Positions 28,431 to 37,165 are shown, counted from the stretch's first letter. The stretch: 64,000 bases of DNA from Pelagomonas calceolata (GCA_918797485.1 CAKKNE010000004.1:3472001-3536000), one strand, 5' to 3'. Notes: generated by a model not told the origin, from the sequence alone. Numbers and translations: made by a program.

Positions 28431-29396
28431 ATGCGCCGCGCCCTGACGCTAGCGCTCTGCCTCGCGGCCGCCGACGCGGGCTTGAGGATCGGCAAGCCGT
28501 CCGGCGCGGGCGCGCTGAAGATGGCCACGCGCGAGGAGGAGAAGAAGGCGAAGGAGGAGCGCCGCGCGAAGCGCAAGGCCGCCATGTCCAAGGACCCGGA
28601 GCAGGCGCGGAAGGAGCTCAAGGAGCGCCTCGCGGGCTATAGTACCGGCGAGGCGCGGGCGCGCAAGTACATGCAGATCGCGCGGACGAAGAAGTTCGGC
28701 ATGAGCGACGAGGAGTTCGCGAAGCAGCAGCAGACGTACGGGCGCGTCGCCATGGACGAGGCCCAGATGGAGATGCGGCGGCGGGCCGAGAAGGCCCGGG
28801 ACGCGGTGGAGACACAACGCATCAAGGAGAACCGGAGCCGCGTCTTCCGCCGCGTGACGGGCCGCGCCGCGAAGGCGACGGACCCCGTCGACGCGGACCC
28901 AACCCTGGCCCCGGTTGCGGTGGCGGCGGACGGTAGCGTGGCGGCGGCGCCGCGTTCTACCAGACTCTCGCCCGCCGCGAAGAAGGTGCTCAAGGGCTCG
29001 GCGCTCGCCGCGGCGGCCGCGGCCGTCGGCAAGCTCGTGGTCGCCAAGATCGCCGAGCGGCCGGCGGCGGCCCCGCCGGCACCCGCCCCGCCGGCGCCGG
29101 CGCCCGCCGAACCGGCCGTGGACGCCGCGGAGCCGGACGCCCCGGCCGAGGAGGCCGTCGCGCCGGCCGGCGCCGACGACGACGCTGCCGCCGCTGAAGA
29201 CGGCGCCGCGGCCGTCCCCGGCATGAGCCCCGAGGCGGCGGCGCGCCTCGCCGAGGCGAAGCTGCGCGAGGAGCTCCTCGGCCGCGTCGAGGGCCAGTAC
29301 AAGCTGCGCGGGGAGACGTGCCCGCTGAGCGTGCAGAAGCAGACCGTCGCCGAGCTCGAGGCGACGCTCGCGGAGCTGCGGGGGGAGCGCGAGTGA
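28431..29396 (+). CDS. leader-bearing charged protein of unknown function
   Basis: Predicted 321-aa protein. The N terminus (RRALTLALCLAAADAGLRIGKP) resembles a signal peptide followed by a short transit-like segment. A highly charged Lys/Glu/Arg helical region follows (about 35-140), then a hydrophobic stretch (GSALAAAAAAVGKLVVAKI, about 185-205), an Ala/Pro/Glu-rich linker and a C-terminal coiled coil (AKLREELLGRVEGQYKLRGETCPL). It may be plastid- or ER-associated. No family is recognised. Confidence 0.65.
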   Translation: MRRALTLALCLAAADAGLRIGKPSGAGALKMATREEEKKAKEERRAKRKAAMSKDPEQARKELKERLAGYSTGEARARKYMQIARTKKFGMSDEEFAKQQQTYGRVAMDEAQMEMRRRAEKARDAVETQRIKENRSRVFRRVTGRAAKATDPVDADPTLAPVAVAADGSVAAAPRSTRLSPAAKKVLKGSALAAAAAAVGKLVVAKIAERPAAAPPAPAPPAPAPAEPAVDAAEPDAPAEEAVAPAGADDDAAAAEDGAAAVPGMSPEAAARLAEAKLREELLGRVEGQYKLRGETCPLSVQKQTVAELEATLAELRGERE

Positions 29397-29519
29397 GTTC
29401 GTGGTGGGTAAACACGCAATGTCATCGTAGTAGGACGCGCTACTTCGCGTCGAGGCGCGACGGACTGATCGGTGCGAGCCCGCCGTGTGTCAATCGGTGC
29501 GCGCGGGTTCATTATATCG

Positions 29520-29550
29520 TTGCGGTGCTAGGACTAGTGGGCGGAGCCCC
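29520..29550 (+). repeat. dispersed repeat R2, copy 2
   Basis: Differs from copy 1 by one base over 31 bp (TTGCGG for TTACGG). It lies 124 bp after the stop at 29396. Confidence 0.75.
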
Positions 29551-29645
29551 TTGGGGGAAGACGTGCGCGGTCAGGCTCAGGCTAGTTACGTCGCAGGGTC
29601 CCCCGTACCCCTCCCGCTCCCCCCGGTCCCACCCGTCCGGATTTT

Positions 29646-29668
29646 GCTAGTGTCTTACAGCACGCTGG
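29646..29668 (+). promoter_or_regulatory. 24-bp motif, copy g
   Basis: GCTAGTGTCTTACA-GC-ACGCTGG; the right arm is altered. It lies 199 bp upstream of the Rab GDI start. Confidence 0.7.
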
Positions 29669-29866
29669 GACACGCGGCATTAATTTTCATTTTTCGCGCA
29701 TCTAATCGCTGCCTGGGAGCTGGGCATCGCTGCGGCCTCATCGGTGATCAGTTCGCGCCCGCAGCCCGTCGCTGCGCGTCGCTCAACGCTCGCATCCACC
29801 GCTGCGGCTCGCTGGATAAAATAAACAAATAGAAATCGAGGAGAGCGGCCGCTCAGTAGTAAAACC

Positions 29867-31623
29867 ATGGCCGATTTCAAGGGCGACGACGAGGTCGCCG
29901 CAGCAGCGGACGCCGTCGCGGACGTGAAGCTAGAAGAAGAGAAAGCACCGGAGTTTCCGCAGTTCCCGTGGCTTCCGCCCGGCAAAAAACCGCTAGCCGA
30001 CGGCGAGTACGACTGCATCGTCATGGGTACCGGATTAAAAGAGTGCGTCCTGTCCGGCTTGCTAGCCACAGCGGGAAAAAAAGTGCTCCACGTGGACCGC
30101 AACTCGTACTACGGCGCCGACTCCGCCTCGCTGAACCTAAGCAACTTGTTTGCGAAGTTCAACAACGGCAAGCAGCCGGAACAGCGCATCTTTGATGTGC
30201 TAGGCCAGAACCGCGACTATAATGTTGATCTGATCCCGAAGTGCATCATGGCGTGTGGTAAATTAGTAAAAATGCTGATACATACGAAAGTAACAAGATA
30301 CTTGGAGTTTCGGTCGCTAGATGCGTCCTACGTGTATCGGAACGGCAAGATTTATAAAGTGCCGGCGACGAAGATGGAGGTCGTCAGTAATGGTTTACTA
30401 GGCTTGTTCGAGAAAAGGCGCATGATCAACTTCCTCATGTATTTGCAATCTTATGATGAAAAAAAACCAGAAACACATAAAGGAAGGGATTTGACGCGGA
30501 TGACGATGCGCCAGCTCTACGACGAGTACGGGCTCGAGAAGGGGACCAGGGAGTTTGTAGGGCATGCCATGGCTTTACAGTTGAACGACGACTACATGGA
30601 TCAACCGGCTTTGTCGACGGTGAAGGCTATTATTATGTACTGCTACTCGGTCGATAGATATGGCAAGAGTCCTTATGTTTATCCGATGTACGGGTTAGGA
30701 GGCCTGCCGGAAGGGTTTTCGCGGTTATGTGCGATTCACGGCGGCACGTTCATGTTGAATCGCTCAGTAGATGAAGTATTATTTGATAATGAGGGCAAGG
30801 CCTGGGGCATTCGCGGAGACGATGAGATTGCAAAGGCGAAGATTTTTATTGGAGATCCCTCCTACTTCCAGCCTTATCAGAAGTGTAGGGAGATCGGCAA
30901 GGTTGTGCGGTCCATCTGCTTTTTAAATCATCCGATCCCCAATACCAATGACGTCGACAGTCTACAGATCATCATCCCCTCGACGCAGCTGAATCGGAAG
31001 AACGACATATATGTCGTGCTCATTTCCAATTCGCACCAGGTGACAGCTGCAGGCAAGTACGTGGCCATTTGTTCGACGGTCGTCGAGACGAGCGCACCGA
31101 TCAGTGCATAAATCAAATTGTCGCGGCGCGCCTCGCCTATGGTTGAATTACGGCATCGACGCGACGTCTGCTGGATATGCGTTTGATTTGCACACAGGAA
31201 CCGATGCGTGAACTCGCGCCGGCGCTGGGGCTGCTCGGCACGATCATGACGCGCTTCGACGACGTCGTACCGCTTTACGAGCCCCTCGCCGACGGCCGCG
31301 CGGACCAGTGCATAAATCAAATTGCAGCGGCGCGTCTTCGCAACTGCTACCACCATGGCCTCCACGCCATCGACGCGACTTCAGCACGACGGCGTGGCGG
31401 TGTGGTCCTCACGGATCGATTCAGCCACGGCCGCGTCGCCGAGAACTCACTGGTTGATTTGTGCACAGGAGCGGACAACTGCTACATCTCCAAGAGCTTC
31501 GACGCGACGTCGCACTTCGAGACGACGTCGCTCGACGTGATCGACATGTACGAGCGCATCACGGGCGAGAAATTAGATCTGGACAAGATGGCCGACTCGG
31601 CGCCGGACGAGGACGGGTACTAG
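29867..31623 (+). CDS. GDI: Rab GDP-dissociation inhibitor, two introners
   Basis: Exons 29867-31093, 31198-31297 and 31469-31623 give 493 aa. The protein is strongly conserved: EYDCIVMGTGLKECVLSGLL, KVLHVDRNSYYG, the FYLQSY-like MYLQSYDEKKPETH, a glycine loop YPMYGLGGLPEGFSRL, and the C-terminal ISKSFDATSHFETTSLDVIDMYERITGE. It extracts GDP-bound Rab GTPases from membranes and recycles them. An N-terminal acidic extension of about 45 residues precedes the domain. The gene has more TTA/ATA-type codons than its neighbours. Both C-terminal introns are confirmed because only precise removal gives the expected family sequence (VETS-EPMRELAPAL and GR-ADNCYISKSF). Confidence 0.95.
31094..31197 (+). 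mobile_element. introner element E7 (GC-AG intron in GDI)
   Basis: A 96-bp element (31102-31197), ends CAGTGCATAAATCAA and TTGATTTGCACACAG, with duplications GCACCGAT / GAACCGAT. Precise excision is the only way to recover the conserved GDI sequence, so the donor must be GC. The downstream (coding) copy begins GA, encoding the expected acidic residue. Confidence 0.88.
31298..31468 (+). mobile_element. introner element E8 (GC-AG intron in GDI, in-frame)
   Basis: A 163-bp element (31306-31468), ends CAGTGCATAAATCAA and TTGATTTGTGCACAG, with duplications GCGCGGAC / GAGCGGAC. The donor is GC. The 171-bp intron is a multiple of three and has no stop in the host frame, so retention would insert 57 residues. 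Its inner stem is CCACGCCATCG with a one-base-changed partner. Confidence 0.88.
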
Positions 31624-31642
31624 AGGGGGCCACATGTATAAA

Positions 31643-32299
31643 CTAGAACACATCATTTACCCACAACTCCCCGTCGAGGGGGCGCCCGCGCGCCTCGAGC
31701 GCGTCGGCGAGCGCCTCGCGCAGAGCGATGTCTGGCAGCGACACGACGAGGTCCTCGACGAGGTCGACGCCGAGGATCTCGTCCGCCGCGTCGAGCCAGG
31801 CGTCGGGCGCCAGGTCGCGGCGCGACGCCCGCCGCGAGTTCTGGCGCAGGACAGAAAATGCATCCGCGCCGCACTCGCACCGGACGGCCTCGAGCGTTGC
31901 AGCGGCCGCGTCGCTGCGTTTTTGAGTCCACGCGTCGTGCTCGGCGACGACGTCGTAGAGTTTACAATGTGGTGTGAGTCCCGACCCGTAGACGCGGTCG
32001 ACGCGCCGCCCTCGGTGCCACACCAACCGTTGACCGTACGACACGAATGCAATGCGGTGCTGCGGTATCGCTTTCGCCAGCATGCGCTCAGTGCCATTCA
32101 CGCGGTCGTTCGCATCGCCCCACGCGGCGCCGACTTTCACCGGCAGCTGCGCTTCGCGGAAGTAAAACGTGAAGCGACTCGCGTCGACGCCGCGATCGTA
32201 CTCGAGGCGTTGCAATACATCGGCGACGGGGCGCAGCGCCATCGCTTTGGCTGCGGCCAGCAGACTGCATATACTGCATACTGCTGCACACCAGCGCAT
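31643..32299 (-). CDS. MJ1316 (DUF504)-domain protein with a secretory-like leader
   Basis: Predicted 218-aa protein. After a hydrophobic leader (CAAVCSICSLLAAAKA), residues about 22-105 match the MJ1316/DUF504 pattern: PVADVLQRLEYDRGVDASRFTFYF, then IPQHRIAFVSYGQRLVWHRGRRVDRVYGSG. Elsewhere this domain is found in RNA-repair or cyclic-phosphate recognition contexts (for example LENG9). The C-terminal half is acidic and helical with no known domain. A leader on this domain is unexpected and may reflect organelle targeting. Convergent to GDI, 19 bp apart. Confidence 0.65.
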   Translation of the reverse strand: MRWCAAVCSICSLLAAAKAMALRPVADVLQRLEYDRGVDASRFTFYFREAQLPVKVGAAWGDANDRVNGTERMLAKAIPQHRIAFVSYGQRLVWHRGRRVDRVYGSGLTPHCKLYDVVAEHDAWTQKRSDAAAATLEAVRCECGADAFSVLRQNSRRASRRDLAPDAWLDAADEILGVDLVEDLVVSLPDIALREALADALEARGRPLDGELWVNDVF

Positions 32300-32640
32300 C
32301 GGTCACGAATTCGGCCTGCAGCAGGCAGCAGGCAGCAGCAGCTCTTAAAGCATCAGTCCGCGATTTCAACGCTCTCGCGCAGCCGTGCGCGGCACAGCTG
32401 CGAGCAGAGAGTCTACTAGCAGCCCCCACGCAGTCCCAGCACGATTGATGGCGGAGCAATCACTCAAAAAGCTCCGGCACTGCTGCACACTAGCACGTTA
32501 TTACGCTAGCTATTATCGATGCGGCAAGCGCGTTAGCCCGCGTTTGTCCACCACCGCTAGTCTTTACACCGTTTTATAGCCCTGCGCAGCGCTGCGCACG
32601 ACAGCGGGCAGTCCTGCCGAGTCATACAGCCTCCGTCCTT
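32300..32640. promoter_or_regulatory. divergent spacer
   Basis: A 341-bp spacer between the MJ1316-domain gene and NMD3, with a diverged 24-bp motif at 32489-32511; nothing else seen. Confidence 0.4.
32489..32511 (+). promoter_or_regulatory. 24-bp motif, copy h (diverged)
   Basis: ACTAGCACGTTATTACGCTAGCT keeps the CTAG/GCTAGC arms with a changed core; 190 bp from the minus start (32299) and 130 bp from the plus start (32641). Confidence 0.5.
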
Positions 32641-34275
32641 GTGCAAGGCATACATATGGCCGTGCACGTCTCCCGGGCCGAGTTCGAGGCCCAAGCGGGC
32701 CGTAGCACGCTGCCGACGATCTCCTGTCCCGAGTGCGGCGTGCCCACGATCGCGCGGGACGACGGATTTCTCTGCCTCGACTGCGTGCGCGCGACGTACG
32801 ACTGGCGCGCGCCTTTGGAGGCGCACCTGAAGAAGCACCCCAAGCTTTTGACTTTAAGGCGCTGCACGGGCTGCGACCGCGTCGAGACGACGGCGGCGAA
32901 CAAGAAGGAGCGCCGCTGGGAACGAGGAGATAGGGACACCGACGAGCTGCTGGCGGTCTTGTTGAGACGCGTCAAGGCGCAGCTCTTCGGGAAGAAGGCC
33001 CTGGATCTGGTGGACGGTTTGTCCGCGGGCCTCAAGGCCGGCGACCCGCTCGCGCTCCGGGACGCGCGCCTCGTCTGGACGGAGCCGCACTCGCGGCGCC
33101 TGAAGTTGGAAGTTGACGTGGCGCACGCGTCCGTGCGCCAGCGCCTGCTGCTCGAGTTTGTGGAAGAGCGCTGCAAGTGCGCGGACTGCGCGGGCGAGGC
33201 GCGGGAACGGAGAAACCGAAAAATGGGCAAGGGCGGCGGCGACTTCGGCGCGCGGGTTCAAATAAGAGCGCACGGCGGCTCCTGCGCGCGGACGATGCGG
33301 TCGCTCGAGGACGCGATCCGCGCCATCGGGAAAACAGGTTTGATGTTCGGCGCGGCGCGCCTGCCGCGCGGCAAGGGCCTGGACGTGGACTTCGCGCAGG
33401 AGAAGGACGGTGATAGATTTGTCGACGAGCTGCGGCGGGCCGGGCGCGCGCCGCTGCGCGTCGCCTCCAAGACGCGGAAGCTCGTGACGCACGTAGCGAC
33501 CCGTGCGGACGTATATTCACGCCGTCGATGCGGCTCACCGGTCGATGTGCCCACACAGGATCCGAAGGCCAACACCGTGGAGTACCAGAAAACCATTCTG
33601 CTGGAGGTGCCGCCCATATCAAAATGGGACCTCGTCGTCAAGGAGCCGCGCGGCGGCGGCGGGCCGGCCCTTTACTTGGTGTCGTCGGTCCGGCGCGAGA
33701 TACGGCTGGATCGCGTCGACGGCGTTGGTGAGGAAGAAGTGAACGGCGAGCAGTTCTTCCGCAAGCCCTTTGAGAGCGTGGCGTCGGCGGATGCGTTAAT
33801 AGACGTGCGGGTCGTCGACGCCGTCCCGTTGGACGACACGAGCGTTATGGTACAGCGGCACGAGGGCGACGCACCTGTTCAAGCTGATGCGTCGCGGCTG
33901 CCCTTGGCGTCGCAGAAATCAGACGCCGTCGTCAAGGCCTACGATGTCGAGTCCATCGTGGGCGCGGACGTCAAAACGAGCAGTCGCTACGTCCTCGTCG
34001 CGCCCGGCGGCAAGAGGGACGTCGGCGACTCCACGACGACGGCGTCGACGGTGCTCTCGCGGAAACAACAGCGCCACGCCAAACGGCGGGCGAACTCATC
34101 AGCGTCGGTGGCCTCGGACGCCCCCACCGAGCGCGACTTCGGCGAGATCGAGTTCCGCGAGCTCCTCGACCAGCCCGACGCGATCCCTGAAGAAGGGGAA
34201 GAACTCGACTTGGAGCGCCTGCGCATTGCGTCGGAGGACTCGGAGGCGCTCGACGCGGAATTCTTTGGTGCGTAA
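32641..34275 (+). CDS. NMD3: NMD3, 60S ribosomal subunit export adaptor
   Basis: Open frame of 544 aa; 522 aa if the in-frame 66-bp intron is spliced. The zinc-binding N terminus is clear (SCPECGVPTIARDDGFLCLDCVR; RRCTGCDRV; ERCKCADCAGEARERR), followed by the eIF5A-like and beta-barrel regions (KGLDVDFAQEKDGDRFVDELR, then KLVTH-DPKANTVEYQKTILLEVPPISKWDLV). The C-terminal acidic, Ser-rich tail is where nuclear export signals lie in this family. It bridges nascent 60S subunits to the exportin CRM1. An alternative start is the ATG at 32656. Convergent with the hydrolase gene, 15 bp apart. Confidence 0.9.
   Translation: MQGIHMAVHVSRAEFEAQAGRSTLPTISCPECGVPTIARDDGFLCLDCVRATYDWRAPLEAHLKKHPKLLTLRRCTGCDRVETTAANKKERRWERGDRDTDELLAVLLRRVKAQLFGKKALDLVDGLSAGLKAGDPLALRDARLVWTEPHSRRLKLEVDVAHASVRQRLLLEFVEERCKCADCAGEARERRNRKMGKGGGDFGARVQIRAHGGSCARTMRSLEDAIRAIGKTGLMFGAARLPRGKGLDVDFAQEKDGDRFVDELRRAGRAPLRVASKTRKLVTHVATRADVYSRRRCGSPVDVPTQDPKANTVEYQKTILLEVPPISKWDLVVKEPRGGGGPALYLVSSVRREIRLDRVDGVGEEEVNGEQFFRKPFESVASADALIDVRVVDAVPLDDTSVMVQRHEGDAPVQADASRLPLASQKSDAVVKAYDVESIVGADVKTSSRYVLVAPGGKRDVGDSTTTASTVLSRKQQRHAKRRANSSASVASDAPTERDFGEIEFRELLDQPDAIPEEGEELDLERLRIASEDSEALDAEFFGA
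33493..33558 (+). mobile_element. 66-bp in-frame intron in NMD3, decayed introner
   Basis: GTAGCGAC donor side and a GTGCCCACACAG acceptor. Removing it gives LVTHDPKANTVEY, as expected for NMD3; retaining it inserts 22 unrelated residues without a stop. Its 3' part, CTCACCGGTCGATGTGCC, resembles the introner 3' end CTCACTGGTTGATTTGTGC. Confidence 0.7.
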
Positions 34276-34290
34276 GATGTTGTGACATGA

Positions 34291-35265
34291 TTACGTGCCT
34301 ACGTACTGGACGGCCAGGTCCTTTTCGGAGCTTGATCGGAGGAAGCTCAGCAGTGCCGAGGCCGTTTGTTCGGGCTGCTCCCACGGCAGGCAGGCCCGGG
34401 CGTCCCGAATGATGTATCCGCCGGCTGGAAACGGGAGCTGCTCGAGCGCCTCGCGCGTGCGGTTCACGGGATCGCGGGCTCCCGGGAAGACTCCTCGGAT
34501 GATCGAAGTCGGGACCATCAAATCCGCAAGCAGGCCGCCCCGCTCGTCGCGCCAGGCACCGCCGGCGGGTATCGTCCCGCAGAGATACGACAAAGTAGCA
34601 AATCTCCCGCGAGAGTCGCGAGCGCTCTCATAACACTGCTTCACCCAGGCATCGTCCGATTCGCCGGCGAATAGATTTTTATCGGTAAACGACCGTATGC
34701 GCTCGCCCTTCTTCCCGCGGAGCCGGCGAAAGAACAGATTTCCAACGGGCGACGAAGAAACCGCCCAGGCGACTCGCTGGATGCGCCGCGGGGCGCGGGG
34801 CACGGCCGGCGCGGTGCGGTCCGCCTCGACGCCCTCCGACGCCACGAAGCTCAGAGGCGGCGGCGAGAGGCAGGCCACGCCGCGCACCGTGTCCGTGCCG
34901 CCGAGGCGCCACATCTCGAGCGCCACGGGCAGGAGCCCGCCCTGGCTCACCAACACGCACGGCTCCCCGATCACCTCCCGGACGTAGGCGTCAAGCTGCC
35001 CCGCCCAGACCTCGGGCTTGTAGAAGCGCCTCGGTTTTGGCTTGGCGTCACCGGTACCCAGTAGATCGGGCGCGTGTGTGTCGCCGCCGTCCCACACATC
35101 CTGAAAACGCGCGTAGAATTGTCGATCGATGCCCACGCCCACCGGCGGGATCAATAGCAGCGGCGGCAGGTCGGCGGCGCCGCGCGTGACGCGAGCTCCA
35201 TAGGTTTCTCGGCCGTATTTATGCTGCAGAGCTGCGCAGCCTGTTATCAGTGCGAGCCGCAGCAT
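34291..35265 (-). CDS. alpha/beta-hydrolase, probably organelle-targeted
   Basis: Predicted 324-aa protein with a short hydrophobic N terminus (LRLALITGCAAL). The alpha/beta-hydrolase core starts PPLLLIPPVGVGIDRQFYARF, with the nucleophile elbow VLVSQGGLLPVAL (Ser107), an acidic candidate after VPTSIIRGVFPGARDP, and a late C-terminal block with no clear His (PWEQPEQTASALLSFL). The same layout is seen in plastid hydrolases of plants and algae with no defined substrate. The catalytic His is not certain, so activity is unproven. Divergent to FKBP with a 153-bp spacer. Confidence 0.75.
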   Translation of the reverse strand: MLRLALITGCAALQHKYGRETYGARVTRGAADLPPLLLIPPVGVGIDRQFYARFQDVWDGGDTHAPDLLGTGDAKPKPRRFYKPEVWAGQLDAYVREVIGEPCVLVSQGGLLPVALEMWRLGGTDTVRGVACLSPPPLSFVASEGVEADRTAPAVPRAPRRIQRVAWAVSSSPVGNLFFRRLRGKKGERIRSFTDKNLFAGESDDAWVKQCYESARDSRGRFATLSYLCGTIPAGGAWRDERGGLLADLMVPTSIIRGVFPGARDPVNRTREALEQLPFPAGGYIIRDARACLPWEQPEQTASALLSFLRSSSEKDLAVQYVGT

Positions 35266-35418
35266 TGTTGAGCTGTGCCGATCTAATACAGCTCCTTTAC
35301 TTTCGCGGCAAAGCTACGCGCGTGCCAGTGAGCTTTATCCAGCCTGCAGCCTCCTTGCACTGGCGCGCTCTCACAACCTAAATCGGTGCGGAGGAGGCCG
35401 AACAGCTGCAAATAAAAG

Positions 35419-36155
35419 ATGCCTCGTCAAGCGCTGCGTCGATCGCTGCTCCTTGTTGCAGCAGCCGCAGCGCTGAAACCGCTGCAGCGCCGCGCTGCAC
35501 TCAGTGGCCTGACCAGCGCTGCACTCGTGCAAACGCAGCCGGCGCGGGCCGACGAGCTCTCGTTCAGCAAAGCGAGAAATGGTCTCGAGTACGCGGACGC
35601 CAAGGTCGGCAGCGGCTCTCCGTTTAGAACCGGCCAGCGCGTTGCCGTCGACTACGTCATGTCGACGACAGGCGCACGGTACGGCTCGAAGATCGACGCC
35701 ACTAAGGACCGGAACGAGCCGTACTCGTGGGTCCTCGGCGACGGCACGACCATCCTAGGTCTCGAGCAAGCGATCCTCGGAGGCGACGGCGTGCCGCCGA
35801 TGCTCCCGGGAGGCGTGCGACGCTTAATTGTTCTGGTCTGTGCATAAATCAAAATGCCACGCCGTGCTGAATCTTCGCGTCGACCTCCACGCATCACCCG
35901 ACTCACTGGTTGATTTGTGCACAGGTTCCCGCGGAGTTGGCCTACATCGACAAGGCTCGCCCCGCGAAGAACTCGTTGCAAATACAGGACTGCGAGAAGG
36001 GTCGCGGGCCGGTTCCTCCTAACGCGCCGGAGAGAGCTGGCGATATGGGTGCCGGCGAGTACCAGCGGTTCAAGAACATTTATTGCAACCCGAATCGGCC
36101 GTACCAGCCGGACCTCGTGCTTGATGTCCGGCTGTTCGGGAGGAAGGGTGGATAA
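35419..36155 (+). CDS. thylakoid-lumen FKBP-type peptidyl-prolyl isomerase, one introner
   Basis: Exons 35419-35829 and 35925-36155 give 213 aa. The leader is tripartite-like: a signal peptide (RSLLLVAAAAAL), a basic transit part, then a twin-arginine-like RRAALSGLTSAALVQ ending QPARADE, which suggests Tat export to the thylakoid lumen. The FKBP domain reads GQRVAVDYVMSTTGARYGSKID, FRxxx-type core YSWVLGDGTTILGLEQAILG, and MLPGGVRRLIV-PAELAY after splicing, exactly the family motif. Without splicing the frame ends at a stop just inside the element. Confidence 0.9.
35830..35924 (+). mobile_element. introner element E10 (intron, sense orientation)
   Basis: An 87-bp element (35838-35924), ends CTGTGCATAAATCAA and TTGATTTGTGCACAG (one mismatch), with duplications GTTCTGGT / GTTCCCGC (5 of 8). 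Donor GT, acceptor CAG. Removing 95 bp yields the conserved RRLIVPAELAY of FKBPs. Confidence 0.85.
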
Positions 36156-36221
36156 GTAGCATTAAAATGTAAATTCGGGTTTCCAGCCTCAATACGCTTC
36201 GGCTATAGGTGAGCTTGGATT

Positions 36222-36246
36222 GCTAGAGTCTTACAATCCGCTAGCT
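36222..36246 (+). promoter_or_regulatory. 24-bp motif, copy i
   Basis: GCTAGAGTCTTACA-AT-CCGCTAGCT, 170 bp upstream of the ATG at 36416. Confidence 0.75.
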
Positions 36247-36415
36247 GATTATTTTGCAGCTCGCACGCCAGCCAGCGCTTTCAGGCTTTGCATTGCAAGC
36301 GAAAGTGCAAAGACCTGCAAAATAGAGAGCGACGCATAAGCACTGCAGCAGCACGCACGCAGCCGAGGCCAGGAAACCTTGGCAACAAGACAAAAACAAC
36401 CAAGGAGCAAGCGAT

Positions 36416-37150
36416 ATGGCAGCCCAAGCCGCCAAGCGCATCAACAAAGTCGGCTTCCTCGTGGCCATGCAGGAGGAGGCCGCGCCCTTCATCGGCGCCC
36501 TAAAGCTGCAGAAGCGCGCGCCGCACGCGCGCGCGCCGATCGTCGTCCACGAGGGCTCGTACAAGGACGCGACGGTCCTGGTCTACAGCCCCGGCGTCGT
36601 CGACGGCAAGTCTCTCGTGGGCACGGACGCCGCGTTCCTGACGGCGTTCCTCGCGGCCGAAGATGGATTGGACCTCTTCGTGAACGCGGGCACGTGCGGC
36701 GGCTTCGCAAAAAGGGGAGGCAAGGTCGGCGACGTCTACTGCTGTGGTGAATTTAAACACCACGACCGCCGCGTGCCCATCCCCGGTTATGATTCAATGT
36801 GCGTCGGGCACCGCCGGGCGACGCCCGCGCCGGGTCTTGTATCAAAACTCGGCCTCAAAACGGGCCTCTGCACGACGGGCAACTCGCTGGACTGCTCGCC
36901 GACGGACGCGCCGATTATTGAAGAGAGCGGCGCCGTCTGCAAGGACATGGAGGCCGCGTCCCTCGCCCACGCCGCCGAATTGTCGGGGACGCCCTTCCTC
37001 GCGATCAAGGTCGTGACGGATATTGTGGATGGGCCCCACGCGACGCAGGACGAGTTCCTCGCGAACCTGTCGACGGCCTCGAAGGCGCTCCAGAAGGTGC
37101 TGCCCGAGGTCCTCGACTACGTCACCGGGAAGAGCGTCGCCGAGCTCTAA
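36416..37150 (+). CDS. MTA/SAH nucleosidase (PNP/UDP phosphorylase superfamily)
   Basis: Predicted 244-aa soluble enzyme. The start VGFLVAMQEEAAPFI matches 5'-methylthioadenosine/S-adenosylhomocysteine nucleosidases (base and Glu region); DLFVNAGTCGGFAKRGGKVGDVYC is the phosphate/ribose loop, CKDMEAASLAHAAELSGTPFLAIKVVTDIVDG the ME-A-E substrate loop with catalytic Asp. It resembles plant MTN enzymes of the methionine salvage (Yang) cycle. Likely cytosolic, since no leader is seen. Convergent with the HECT gene, 15 bp apart. Confidence 0.88.
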   Translation: MAAQAAKRINKVGFLVAMQEEAAPFIGALKLQKRAPHARAPIVVHEGSYKDATVLVYSPGVVDGKSLVGTDAAFLTAFLAAEDGLDLFVNAGTCGGFAKRGGKVGDVYCCGEFKHHDRRVPIPGYDSMCVGHRRATPAPGLVSKLGLKTGLCTTGNSLDCSPTDAPIIEESGAVCKDMEAASLAHAAELSGTPFLAIKVVTDIVDGPHATQDEFLANLSTASKALQKVLPEVLDYVTGKSVAEL

Positions 37151-37165
37151 TAGAACACATGTATC

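Larger units (their letters stand above)
29397..29866. promoter_or_regulatory. spacer upstream of Rab GDI
   Basis: A 470-bp spacer holding R2 copy 2 (29520-29550) and a copy of the 24-bp motif (29646-29668); otherwise nothing recognised. Confidence 0.45.

Noticed and set aside
33493-33558. Treating the 66-bp segment of NMD3 as coding
   Set aside because: It is open and in frame, but it has GT...CACACAG ends, introner-like sequence, and removal gives the expected NMD3 sequence.
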